From Marisa cornuarietis (lineage: Eukaryota > Mollusca > Gastropoda > Architaenioglossa > Ampullariidae), in the NCBI GenBank assembly GCA_004794655.1, contig SMMW01000130.1, positions 1,302,001 to 1,366,000 on the forward strand: a stretch of 64,000 nucleotides of DNA, read 5' to 3'. Below the pieces are notes generated by a model that was given only the letters and a program-made list of their open reading frames with translations, was not told the origin of the DNA and searched no databases. A program made the translations under genes and the position numbers. Positions 46,952-59,561 of this stretch are shown piece by piece (position 1 is the first letter of the stretch; each line of letters starts with the position of its first letter).

Positions 46952-47420
46952 CTACCTAAACAAACACATACAACATACATATGAACGACACATCCCTTTC
47001 TTGACCTTTTGTAACCTCAGTACCAGTATATGGTGCATGTATAAAAAAAAAATCAAGTTTATCCTGCGAAACTCAGGTCAGCGCTGAGAACCTGAGACAC
47101 AAACACAGATAACTGCATGGCTGGTCGACACAACTTCACTTCAAGGACTTGAGATTACAGAAGCTTCTAGCGACTATAGTTTCCTTCTTTTGTACTACTA
47201 CGTCCTAGGAGCAGCGACCCTAGCCTCTGGTACTTGTGGACACGCATGCGAATATGAGTTGAAACAAACAGCACCGGGTCGGATAATCTTCGCTAAGTAC
47301 TACTCCGCTCTCACCCCTCAATTCTTCATCCATGCACTTTTATTCTTTGCTATGGTTTTATTTGCTTGGTGACTCTTATGTTTATTGTATTATTGACTGT
47401 CGGTTCGTTTGAAGTCTAGT

Positions 47421-48304
47421 ACTTTACAAATATTATTATTATTATTATTATTATTATTAGCATTGGAGCTGATATTGTCCGAGTTCGTGCCTTCACGGCC
47501 TGTTTATTCATTGGTTTCTAAGCTGTTGTAAAATTAATAGCCATGTAGGTCTCTCGCCCTGTAATATTAGGGATGGTGTGCATGAGCGAGCTTAACTATG
47601 AACATAAGCTTAACTTTGCTGACTTAACTGTAAGTGAAGAAAATCAGGGTACCTGTGGAAACTTTAATGCACTAGGTTCCATTCCTGGTACCACCCCCAC
47701 TCGCCCAGGCGTAACTCCTTAGTTCGCTGAGTTGGAGAATTTAAGTTGGCAATTTTTAAACTTCTTTGACCTAAGAGTGAAGCAAGATGATGGCAAGACG
47801 ACTTGGCTCTCTGGTCATTTAAAAGCTTGAAAAGTCTGCCGTGGGTCCTATGATTAGGAATTCCTCGCGTCTTGCCTTTTCTACTGCTATTTTCGCTCCT
47901 GAATTTACGTCCGCAGTAAAGTGACTCATTAATTCAGTTACATTCACTCATCGACACTAGCCTAATTACCATACCCTTGCTCTTACTCTTCACTGCGATC
48001 ACAACAGTGGGTGGAAGGGGTCTGACTGACACGAGGTGGGAAAGCAGTCATGCGTACAAAATCACTTCACCTAGCCACATATCCAGCCGGGTCGTTCACT
48101 CCCAGGGTCGTTTGCTCCAACCCCGCGGTGACGTCGGACGCTGATTTTATTTTTTTCTTAAAGTCCCAGTGAAGAGAGAAAAACCCTCGGAAACGTGACG
48201 TAACGACGTAATTAATTTATAAATTGATTATTGTACCATTACTGTATACGACGTTACAGCTGACACTATATCCAGAGCCTGAAGCAGGTCGCAAATCTTC
48301 CAGC
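47421..48304 (+). promoter_or_regulatory. FMO-B proximal upstream region with CRE-like motifs
   Basis: An (ATT)n run at 47431-47459 after GTACTTTACAAAT looks like the tail of a retroelement. Closer to the gene are two CRE-like octamers, TGACGTCG (48129-48136) and TGACGTAA (48196-48203), and a third ACGACGTAA context beside the latter. None of this is present at the matching place of FMO-A, where retroelement relics abut the start codon. A regulatory role is inferred only from the motifs. Confidence 0.3.
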
Positions 48305-51300
48305 ATGGCCAAGCGGGTAGCAGTGATCGGTGGCGGGTGCAGTGGACTAGCGGCCATCAAGTGCTGCCTGGATGAAGGATTGGAACCCGTGTGCTTCGAA
48401 CGTGCCGACGAGCTGGGCGGCCTGTGGCACTACACGGAGAAGGTCAAGGACGGCCAGGGCTGCGTCATGAGGTCAACCGTCATCAACACCAGCAAGGAGA
48501 TGATGTGCTACAGCGACTACCCCATCCCCAAGGAGTACCCCAACTTCATGCACAACACCTTCGTGTGGCAGTACTTCAAGGACTACGCCAAACACTTCGG
48601 ACTCGCTGACTACATTCGCTACAATATGGAGGTGATGAGCGTCAAGCGGGCCCCAGACTTCGCGGAGTCGGGACGCTGGCTCGTAGACAGTAAGTTCGAA
48701 ACTCCATGTCTGTCCTCTTGCTGTTACATAGCCGGAGAGAAAAGTCACAATTGTTGTTATGGCGGATAGCTCGTTTTTACAAAGCTGAAGATGCAAAGAT
48801 GCTTCTGAAAATTGTGAAAGTAGACAAAAAAAATATATCACTCACCTTTTAAGGCATAAGTGTATGTATCGATGATCAAGGTGGAAGACTGGGTTTACAA
48901 GACACTTTGTATTGAGTAGTTGTGTTATGTGCTTATGTTTTAACTAATCAAGAGAGAGAGAGAGAGAGAGACTTGTGCTAGTTTAACAGTAAAGATGATA
49001 GATCCTGGATTGTAATTACAGACGCCACCCTACATGCAAACATTCGATTTACAAACATTCAATTATTTCTTGCAATACTTCCCACGAGACCGAATTCTCC
49101 TGCCTCGCGACAACCCACGCGGTGCAGGGCCTTCAGCGTCTACATAGTCGGTCCGGTGGCACAACGGTCAGCGGCTGTCACCAATACAGTGAGGGTTGGC
49201 TGTCCTGGGTTCAACTCTCGTCTCGGGCACACTTTTTTTCTCTGTTTACAGGGCTGTCTTGCTGTGATATAGCCTTAGTCGCTGGCTCGGCGCCAAACAC
49301 CAATTTCTTCCCCCTCCAACAACTACACGCCAACGGGAACGGCCCCTATCCCACAGTTTCAATTTAGTAACAGGGTCGTTGGTGGTGTCACGATCTGATT
49401 TTGTACTGGAGATGACCTGGATGTTCTCACAGTGCGCAAGCGCAGGCCGGCAAGAGATTTGCAAGTGTCGAGGCTATCTTGTTTACAGTGAGAGGAACCT
49501 ACACTCGAGACGAGTTGTCATGTGCTAGGACAGTTTATGTCTTGATTTTAATAATGGAGTCAGTTGTGGATGACTAGTGGAGCGGAGGAGGTGTTGTGAA
49601 GCAGCTCAGTAAAATGTCAGCTGTACAAAAATAGCAAAGTTTTATTTTTATTTTTATTAGCTTAGTCGGTTTATTTTTTATTATTAAAATGGCAGAATAA
49701 TGACTTATGAATAATTCACGTTACGAACCTTTTTTTTTTTTTTTTTGCAAGCAGGATGGCGTCTGTATATACGGCCTTAATGAAGGGAGTGTTGGAGTGA
49801 TTTTTGTAATTGTCGTACATGCTTATTATTAGCTACTGTCAGAATACTCAACACGGTATGTTACAAAGCTTACGGCTTAGATATTCTCATCGTATACTAG
49901 TCAAGGTACCTGGCTTAGTCAGAGTTGATTTCTGTGCTACATCGTCCAGCCCTTGTCAAGTTTTGATCTATCAATTCCTTTGAGTCAGTTGTATTTCGAC
50001 GGGACGTCAGCGCAGCCAAGCAGCCAAACACTTGTTTTCTTGTTGCCCCAAACGTAAAGGGCTGACAACTCATGTTCAACAACGACTTTTCCGAGTGGGT
50101 GGGGAAATAAAAAAACTTTCTCTTTCCCTTCTTTTTCTCTTTATCTCTCTTTTTCTCTCTCACTCACACACACATACAAACACGGGCGCACACACAGTCT
50201 TTTGTTCTCTTTGGCCATTCACTCAAATGACGACATCCACGTTTGTCCGACGTAGTGAACGCGTTATCGTCACGTTATCAGCACCGTATTTTGTTACATT
50301 ACATGTGACGATACGTTGCGTGCATATTAAATTATTTTCTGTGCCGTTCGTGAAGCTACACTTTATTCAGGGCGCTCACTGTCACGTGTTGCAGCGCGAG
50401 ATCACAAGACTGGCGACGAGAGGCGCGAGACGTTTGACGCTGTGATGGTGTGCACGGGCCACCACGCGGACAAGAACGAGCCGCACTTCGCCGGCCTGAG
50501 CGAGTTCCAGGGCAGAGTACAGCACTCCCACGACTACCGGACTCCCCAGGGGCTGGAGGACAAGCAGGTTGTCGTCGTCGGCTTTGGCAACTCCGGCGTG
50601 GACCTGGCCGTGGAGCTCAGCAAAGTGGCCAAGGTAAAGACAACACGTGCACGTCGCCATAGTAACCATTGCATCAGATAAACAAAAAATATCAAAAAGC
50701 CGACATCACGGTAAACGTCAAGAAAGCGCCATCAGTGTACGGTTAGAATTTGGCGATGTCAGGTAGTGTTGGCTTTTGTGTGAATGAACTAGAGTTCGGC
50801 AGGGTGATCGTCAGGTAGTGTTGGCTTCTGTGTGAATGAAGAGGGTGATTGTTGGTGCACCGTACGATTACGTGAAGCACATCAAAGGAAGGTGAGGAGG
50901 AAGATGTTACTGACTCTTTGTGGTGGCGGTAAAGATGAAAGTCACAAGGGGCGGCCAGTAGCGAAGAGGGGCCCTGTTATCAGATCTCGTCTCGGGACAC
51001 TCTCTCCATGTGACACAAGTCACATATAACCGAAGGACTGGCCGTCGGAGGGGGGGGGGCGTGGTGGTTTCTACGGGTATTTCAGTTATGTTTTTACACT
51101 AACACTTTTTAACAAGGAGGGAATAAGCAGTTAAAGTTTAAAGGACTAGAGAAGCGCAACATTATTTCTTTATGAAATGTTAAGTTCATCTTAAAATAAT
51201 AATTCCCAAAATATGAGTACATAACGATCCTTAATTTTAAAGATATAAGCCTTCAAACATCGGCATTCTCACCTGCAACTAGGAAGGCGGGAAAAAAACT

Positions 51301-54300
51301 CTCCTGTACTGGAGGGTCTCTCACACGATCGAAGTATTTGTAACAGCGAGTGTGGATGTCTTCGAGTGAAATGAAGAAACATCGCTCAGGTTGTCGTGTT
51401 CAAGAAGCGATTTTGTTTCCCCCAAAAATGAAACAGCTGACTTTGGAATACAGCCCTACAGATTGAAACTCTATTTAGAAAATTCGAATGAAGTTAAAAA
51501 ATAATTAAATGGTCCAAACTGAATTCATTCAACAGACTGGTAAGTCAATCAGATCAAAATTTAATAGGCAACAATAGTTAGAAATGACTGCTGATAAAGA
51601 GTTTTTTAACAATTAAAAATATAATGATAGTTTGAAAAATGTTTATTGATGTAAAAACTTATTTCTTCCTCATTTAGCTGCATGCAAAATTTTATATTTA
51701 CGTACTGATACTCGATCGCACGTGTTCCCCGTTTAAGCTCCTTATAATATGTTTATCAGCCTCAGTTATTTCCCCCCCCCTTTTTTTTTAGCTGTTTCGA
51801 TCACGTACATCAATGGTGCCCTCACTCTGTCAGTTGTTTTGAGCATTGTGCTGGATAAAGATACAACTGATGATGATGTGTTTGTGACTGTCACACGATG
51901 TTACTTGTATACCAGATCCGGTGTAGAAACCGTCGATGTTGCATATCTGATGCTTGATCTACCAGCAGTCGTAGTTGGTTTTAACATCTCGTGCTTTTGT
52001 ATAGTAAGCACTGCTGTAGGAATACGATTTCTTCGGTTTACTGAAAGTCCAAGACTTGCTTTTACTGTATAAGTGGCTGGATAACAATCGATTTTGAAAT
52101 GTTTTGAGCAAATTGTTGAGTACGTGTGGGGACCAAGTTCGCATGACACATTTCAACAAAGTGAATCTACTGGCGTTTGCTGCCATTATCTTTAGGATTT
52201 CCTTCATGAGTACAAACTAACTCCCTCTGAGTGTCGAAGAGAACATTCAGCAACAGCACAATGTGTTCTGGTCAGTTTTGTTTTACCGAGGATTGCATCT
52301 TTTCTCTTCGACTTATGCTAGTGCAAACGGAGCTATTTTTAGAAATACGTTCGTTTCGTCACTTCCTGTTTTCTCAACAAATCTAGGTGTGCTTAAGAGA
52401 AAAATATTAGTATAAAATCTCTCATGCCTCTTTGTCATAAAAGACCACCGGAATATGTTTTTGTGATACTTTGTGCTTTGTTTCCAGCGATTTTTTCTCA
52501 GCGATCGACTTGACCTTTAAAAAAAAAAATCATCAGAAACCACGATTCTTATTCATCCATTTTATAGAATAATGTATAAACCACACAGTCGCGATTCTCA
52601 TTCATCAATCTCTAAACAACAATACAAAAATAATAATAATAATAATAGGGAAGATTTTTTATAGCGCATATTCACACTCATAAATGGGGAAGAGACGTGG
52701 ACAAGTAGATACAGAACACAGGGACGAAAGAAAACGACAGTACTGACGACGAAACAGATAGCAAAGGCATCAGGTAATAGGAACAGAGAAAAATAGTGAT
52801 GGGTAAAGTAGCAAGAGGGAAGGGGGAAGGTAAGGACTAGCATTGTGGACTGTGTTAGGAGAAATGCTCAAGGAAGAGGTGCGTTTTCAGTGCAGATTTG
52901 AAGGATTCAATTGTAGGAAGGTGGCGGATATGGAAAGGGAGCGAATTCAATTGTTTTGCAGCACAGTAGCCAAAAGTCCTGTGACCATAGGCTGTTGTTC
53001 TGGTGACAGGAACAGTTAGGATACGGTCGTCAGACGAAGAGCGTAATTGTCTGGCCGGAGAGTAAGGGATGAGAAGCTTAAAAAGCTAAAAAGCTTAAGA
53101 TCAAAATACAACAGGCTTAATTCAGAGGCCGCGGCGGCTCACGTCTAACAAGCACGATAATGACCTGTAAGCGATCGCAATGACAGAGTTCTCTATTCCC
53201 GCTCTTAGTAACCCAGAGCTTGAGCACGGACGTGTGTAGGTGGATTGCTGTCTGTCTGCCGAGACCAACGCTGAGCCTCTTGCGAAGTTCTCCGCTGTTA
53301 GTCTCGGCGAGCCTTAACAATGAATGTGAATAAACCGGAAGCTATTTCGTAACCAGCCTCGTTCTATGACTTCACTGAAAAAAAAATCGTCTGCAAGCAG
53401 TCCAGTAATACAAGTCCGTGGCTTGAGAATACTGTACTCTTTTTAACCCTTTTTGCCTTACCATGGTCGTACAGACCTTCCCTTCTTATTTATATCAGCA
53501 CATAACACATCGAGTTTAGATAGACACAGGGGAGTAGTCAATAACAAGTAACCAGCCTGTTTGTTACATAAAAACACTTAGAAATAGATTATTGATTAAA
53601 GGTTTTCGATTTCAATCATGCATAGCGTGTTGCCGCCATCTTGCTGTGCGTTGATTTTTTTTCAGCAAGTTTACTTGAGTACCCGACGGGGTGGATGGAT
53701 ATTCAACAGGGTCAACGAAGGAAGTGGTCTGCCATGGGATATTCCATTCAGCAGCCGCCTAGTTTCTGTGATACGAAGCTTTCTTCCGTTGTGGTTGGTG
53801 CAGCAACTCGTTAAGGCAAAACTCAACAGGTGTGTTGGCGCTTTTGTTTTAATCTACCCTAGTTTGTTAATTAAGGTAAATGAAAAGCAGGGAAGATTAT
53901 CAGCGCATTAGTTATAAACAGTTGGCAGGAAAAAATGAGTTTAAACCTAAACTAAATTCCGGTAAATAAATATAAAAAACACGTGATGAATAAAGAGGAG
54001 AATAGATGTCGAATAAAGAAGAGAACAGGTGAGAAGTGTAGACAGGGAACAGGTGATAAGTAAAGTGTTCAGAGGGAATGAAACAGGGAGCGTTGACAAA
54101 CTCTTCTCTGTTGCAGAAAATTTGACCACTACCTGTATCGTCTGGCACCAGAAGATCCTCCTCTTTCACAACACCCTGTAGTTAACGATGACCTGCCTAA
54201 CGCCATCATCACTGGGCGGGTCAAGGTCATGGCCGACGTTAAGAGGTTCACGTCCCATGGAGTCGAGTTTGTTGACGGGACTACCGTGGACAACATAGAT

Positions 54301-56015
54301 GCAGTATGTACAAGTGAATAATTTACTGACGACAACAAAGGACAGTGGTTATTAGGCAGACGAAGGACTTGCAAACGATATAAATGTGGTACAAATGATA
54401 CGAAAGTATAGCCGTGGTACTCTGAAGACTGAATAGATTCAAATGTCCGGGGGTACAGTCAAGTGCAACACATAATACCTGTTTTTCTTTTTCATATAAT
54501 ATAAACATTCGTGTTATTTATGAGGTTTTTTTTATTAAACCCAAAAATTCTCGTCACACACCCCGCCCCCCCCCCCACACACACACCCATCCACCCAAAC
54601 ACACACACAACGTTAACGTTACTTGCTTCGTGCACAGGTTCTGCTGGCCACGGGCTACATCTTCGGTTTCCCGTTCGTGGAGAAGGAGGTGATCGACGTC
54701 CAGCAGAACCGCCTGCCACTCTTCAAGTACTGCTTCCCACCCGACCTGCAGCACAACACCATCGCCTTCATTGGCTGCTTCCAGCCGCTGGGCGCCATCA
54801 TGCCAGCCGCCGAGCTCCAGTGTCGACTGGCAGCCAGAGTCTTTAAGGCAGAAGCTTTTGTTTCTAATGGACTGCTAGCTCTGGTCATACCAATTAGTAA
54901 TCCCCCTTCCACTCCCAGCTTTAACGCGAGAGACCAACCGTGTTCTCTGGCGCATAGTAGAAGCAAATGACATGAAAATCACTGTATATGCAAACGCATG
55001 CATTCACCCAAGCACGCACGTATGTGTATATAAATATATAGCGCTCGCCTCTTCTGACACGTTTTGTTGTGGGCGGCGGAGCAGGGCGAGGCCAGGTTGC
55101 CGTCGCGGTCCGAGATGTGGGAGGACATCAGGAAGAAGGAGGCGGCGCTGGCACAACGCTACGTGCACACACAGCGCCACACCATCCAGGTGGACTGGGT
55201 ACCCTTCATGGACGAGCTGGCAAATCTCATCGGGTGCAAGCCACAGATTGGTCAGTATGTCTGCACGGGGCTTTATTAAACGGACAGTGCTGCCGTGTTC
55301 TGTTAAAAAAAAATCCCTACAAGATACGTCCCATAGATAATCACGTTAAAGTTGCAACTGGCCACCTGTATTACTCATAGTTTGGAGGTCAACAGAAGAG
55401 ACCTGTATCCATCTTCACTCGTTTATGAATCTGTTTGGACAAGTACAATGGTTCGTTATCAATGGCATTGGTTTGGTTTAATGTTTGACAATTTACTGAT
55501 GGAGATCTGTCATATTAACAGAATACATACCAATTGAACATCAGTTAGCAAAAATTGACCATGGTCTTCAAAATTATTATTTCGCTGTCCATGTAAACTA
55601 TGACCCTTCCGGTCTATTTTGGACTGACCCAGGCCACGGCTCTAGTCTCGGCCAGTCTAAGAAGTCAAAGCAACAGCAAAAGCGCGTGTAATAGTCTATC
55701 AACGTTCTCCTTACCTACATACGAACAGTTTCTGATGTCGCCATGAACATTCTCTCCACAGGTTCCTTGTTCCTGTCTGACCCCAAGCTAGCCTGGAACC
55801 TGTTGATGGGACCCGTGACCCCCTACACATATCGTCTACACGGTCCGGGGTCGTGGGCCGGAGCGCGGGAGGCTGTCCTCACCACCATGGACAGGGTTCG
55901 ATTCCCGTTCAGTACTAAGCCCGTCCCTCGCCGATTTGACGCCAACTTGAGACTGCTCGCTCATCTGTTGACCATCGCTGTGGTCATCATCCTCATCGTT
56001 TTTATTTTTCTCTAA
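48305..56015 (+). CDS. Flavin-containing monooxygenase, tandem copy B
   Basis: Paralogue of copy A with the same seven-exon plan: 48305-48689, 50395-50633, 53666-53829, 54117-54303, 54638-54847, 55085-55250, 55762-56015; total 1605 nt, 534 aa. Exons 2-7 are exactly as long as in copy A. The FAD motif (GGGCSG), the FMO signature FQGRVQHSHDY, GFGNSG, LLATGY and the C-terminal membrane anchor are all present. Exons 4, 5 and 7 encode the same protein as copy A, exon 2 differs at one residue and exon 6 at two, but exon 3 differs at about ten of 55 (for example WIFNRVNEGSGLPWD versus WIFSRVDDGSGLPSD). Intron 5 again has a GC donor (AAG|GCAGAA). Intron 2 is 3.0 kb against 142 bp in copy A. Expected role as for copy A; the exon 3 changes may alter substrate choice. 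Confidence 0.97.
49148..49320 (+). repeat. tRNA-derived SINE copy in FMO-B intron 1
   Basis: Same family as 7525-7712 and 39665-39842: CCGGTGGCACAACGGTCAG (A-box), GGGTTCAACTCTCGTCTCGG (B-box), GGCTGTCTTGCTGTGATATAG, and TAGTCGCTGGCTCGGCG. Full-length or nearly so. It is not at the position of the SINE in FMO-A intron 1 relative to the exons, so they are independent insertions or have been rearranged. Confidence 0.65.
50721..53615. mobile_element. ~2.9-kb insertion in FMO-B intron 2, absent from FMO-A
   Basis: Intron 2 of FMO-B begins (50634-50720) and ends (53616-53665) like the 142-bp intron 2 of FMO-A; the sequence between is extra. It holds a 107-codon open frame at 51749-52072 with hydrophobic segments that I do not recognise, a G9 run near 51050, and at about 52640-52860 (minus) the (ATT)n-tailed repeat also seen at 13130-13385. 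It could be one element with later insertions or several nested ones. No transposase or RT was recognised. Confidence 0.55.
52640..52860 (-). repeat. Dispersed repeat with (ATT)n tail, second copy
   Basis: Reverse complement of the repeat at 13130-13385: AATAATAATAATA run, TATAGCGCATATTCACACTC, AGAGACGTGGAC, GGTAATAGGAACAGAG, ATGGGTAAAGTAGCAAGAG. Further copies of just the GCGCTATAAAAA-plus-(ATT)n end occur elsewhere in the window. Confidence 0.6.
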
Positions 56016-56969
56016 AAGCAGCTGATAGAAGACGCTGATACAGGCGTTTGCCAATATTATATGAGACTACCGTTTGTACAATGCTGGAAAAAAAAACTGA
56101 CGCTTTTAAACCAGCCGTACAGCTGTACTCTATTGTTTAACCGTTAAACTGCTCTATATACACAGAAGTTGTTATTGTTTCGTCTGATACTTAATGTTCC
56201 TCACAGTGTTAGTTACATTTTCGTAAAAGATTTATTAAATATACTTTCAAACCGCTAACAAGCGTTCTCAGCGGGACGTTTTTTTTCAGTATAATGACTA
56301 AAAAGTATGATTCAGAAAAGACAAATGTTCAAATATATTTTAAGGTGAACGTTTGGTTTGAAAACTTTTCGTTTCTTGGAAATTGAACCTGTTGGCATGT
56401 GATGTTGAGATAAATTACCTATATACCAATTGATACATTTACATAACAAGGAAATGGTGGGAATAAGAGGAGGGGGAGAGACTGTCATTTCTTGGTACGA
56501 AATCACTTCAAGGTGGAAGCACTTTCCCTTCCAAAATCAACAAGAAAAAGTCCTTGCTTGTTGATAGGTTCACATTCAATTTTAACTTCCAATCAAAGCA
56601 ATTCATTCCAGAATATTTTGTAAGTCATCCAAACGCCAATAAGTTTTCCCAGCTCATATATAAATCAAAAAGACGCCCTATAAATTTAAACCAGATTATT
56701 AATGTAATAATTAAGTACTATCCCTGAATTACTTAACTCCCTTGTAATACTGTCTGTCATGATAACCATCATGTAATGACTCCATCTCACACTGTTTACA
56801 GTACCTTTACATATATCCCTTGATACCTTCATCGATTGCTTTACCTTCTACTCTTGTACCTCATCTTTGTGTTATTCGGTGTGACTATACATATCTCACC
56901 GTCCACTGTCTGTTATCTTTCATTTATCATTATTGGTCTGCCCAGAGAGTGTGATCTATCTTGGTCGTG

Positions 56970-57002
<33 letters not shown>

Positions 57003-57835
57003 TCTCTTCTAGAAATGTCCTTAATAACGCCAGAGTATTGTTGTGATTCTTAAATGTTGATTTGGCCGATATGTATGTACGCTTTACAACTCACAATTAT
57101 TGTTGTTATTATTATTATTATTCGCCACGAATTTCATGGTTATCATCTTGAAAATAATGTCTAATGTTTCTGTTTTATTGAGCTCTACAATACTTTATAT
57201 TGAAGTTTGCTCTTCGTTGTGTTTCCTTTTCTGCTTCAGCTGGCAATTTTTAAGTATCATGGGCTTATACTTATTAAAGACAAAGAATAAAAAACTAAAG
57301 ACTTGAAATAAATGAAAACAGAAAATAGAAATGCTTTTTTGCTGTCGTGTGTTGACATACGTTGCGACTGTATCTTTTGTAATTAATAAGAATGGAACAG
57401 ACAATAATGAATTTATGGGGGATTCTTGTACAAAAGTATATAGCGGGGGTGGGAGAGGGAAAGGTTACGATCATTAGCCGCGGTACCTACACAACTGGCA
57501 GTTGGCTATGTTTCAAGCAAAGCCATGTCTCGTACGGAATTATTAAATTTTATCTTTGTCCTTTGGAACTCGACAAAAGTTCAGATCAAAAGGTATAAAG
57601 TGACAAGTAATTCACAGGCCTTTGGTTTAGAAGACACTGCGAAGCAATGACCTCGAGCATAATTTGATGAAGGCGTGGATGTGGGTTTGTGAATGGGGTC
57701 ATACAGAAAACTGGAGCAACTAAAGTTTTGTTCCCATAATAGCTTCTCATTTGTAACTGCTGCTTCTTCAGAGAAACAAATTCTAAATTACATTCCGATT
57801 ATAATTTCCCAGAAGCAATAAAAAAAACACACTTG

Positions 57836-57981
57836 CAGTGGCGTAGGAAGATGCTTGGCTTTAGGGGTGGGGGGGGGGGCAAGCTCCATGCTGACAATAA
57901 ACGACTTTCACATTCTTGCCTTCCCAGCATTTTATTTGGGGGGAGGGCAGCTGCCCCCCCCTCCCGGTTCCCACGCCACTG
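57836..57981. mobile_element. MITE with CAGTGGCGTAGGAA terminal inverted repeats
   Basis: The ends CAGTGGCGTAGGAA and TTCCCACGCCACTG are inverted repeats. The 146-bp element is flanked by a 5-bp repeat ACTTG (57831-57835 and 57982-57986). The interior has GCTGACAATAAACGACTTTC-like and CACATTCTTGCC motifs and long G/C runs that would let the whole element fold back. The terminal motif recalls hAT-type elements, though hAT elements usually make 8-bp duplications. Confidence 0.7.
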
Positions 57982-59561
57982 ACTTGCTACGATCTCACCT
58001 ACGTGGATGTGCTCGACTAAATAATAATAAATAGCAAACATTGTGCGTCGTCACAGCTTTAACGTTGTTGTCTCATTCGTCGTTGGTTGTCTGGATGGAA
58101 ATGGAGTGAAAGAAGCGAAACGGTCATAGTTTGATTTGTTGGATTGTACAGCGCGTAGTCGGCCTGGGAAATGGCTATGGTGAAAGTATTGTATTGTATC
58201 ATTGCATTATTTCACTTTATACACTTCGTCGCATCGTTCTTTCCTTATTGTATTGCTATTCTTGTTTGAAAGAATAATTTCAAACGTGAAATTGTGTTGA
58301 TTTGACATGGCGTCGGATACATTTAAAATATTTTTTATCGATATATCAGTTTGATCCATGTCAGCTCCGGCCCATCGATTGACTTTTTTTCTTATCTGCG
58401 GCTTCAAAATTTAAAATACGATGTAACTACTAATATTCTTACTTACTACTTAAGCTTTGTGTTTTGCTCACTAACTCGACGCCGCCATTGTGGAAGTACT
58501 TGTAAATCAAAACTAAGGGAGACGTGAATAGTCCCGGTCTCGTCCCGTACGTGTGGCTGAGTGAAGGGAGAGATTGCATGCTGCTGTCATATATTTATAT
58601 TCCTCTCGTGTTTGTCTGGGGTCTCAAGATGAAGAAACAGCTCCCTCCTCACCTACCCCAGCCTCTCCTGTAGCTCTTGCTTTTCTTCCACCTCTCACAA
58701 TGTGTGTGTGTGTGTGTGTGTTTCCCCGCACGTTCCTCGTGTATGTGTTAGAGTGGGTGGGTCTGCATGTGTATGCCCGCGCGAGCTTTGTGTAACAGTG
58801 GGTGAGCTTGTGTGTGTGTGCGTTATATATACATGTAAAGGTGTGATCCAGAATGTATGTTTGTTCACATGTGTGAATGCGTGCGTGGGTGCGATCTAAA
58901 CATTATTGAAGTTCCATCGTCGCACGCGTGAAAATAATCTTTCTACATACATATGAATAGGGGTGAAAACATTTATGGGACCTCCGTGCCTGATATACAA
59001 CATCTTGGCAACAACCAGCATATCATCGAGAGGTGAGAGAAGTGCTTATGAACAAAACATAAAATTGAATGAGCGACTGAGGAGAGTCTCAGGAAGACGG
59101 TCCTGATAGTTGCTGGTATCGGCCGTGCACTTGTACTACATTCCACTAGTCCATTGGAACTCGCGTACTGTATACGGTCCCTGGCACAATTCGCACGAAA
59201 AGAGTTCTCAGGTACTTATACTACGTACACTAAGCGGCATGCTGTCGGAGACTTGTATTCAACCAGATTTTGACCCCTACGGGTCCAGGAAACCTTGCGA
59301 ATACATTACGGACTGAATAGTGGAGAGAGAAATGAAATAAGATACAGACTCATGTGACGCAACACACACCCACACACTCATGCACATATACAGTGTCGAT
59401 TATTCAAGCTGTTGAAAAAAGCATACATTTGTGACAAATATTCTCACCTTCCTAAATTACGCTTGAATATTCTCATATTTTTTCGCAGGAAATAGCCTCT
59501 CCTCATCTTTGGGTTTACCTGTCCCATATCCTGCTCATGTGCACACAAACACATACCCATG

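Larger units (their letters stand above)
46050..47420 (+). repeat. Duplicated upstream segment of FMO-B
   Basis: Counterpart of 35255-36770. It begins with a tRNA-like head (GGATAGCCGAGTGGTTAGAG, then CCCGAGTCGATCC), so its first ~350 bp look like a tRNA-derived SINE; the rest is unique to the two FMO upstream regions in this window. A short open frame at 47190-47372 lies in the conserved part but is not preserved as a frame in the other copy, so I do not call it a gene. Confidence 0.8.

Noticed and set aside
51749..52072. 107-codon frame in FMO-B intron 2, hydrophobic, possibly a receptor fragment
   Set aside because: No recognisable motif and no homologous frame in FMO-A. Reported as part of the insertion, not as a gene.
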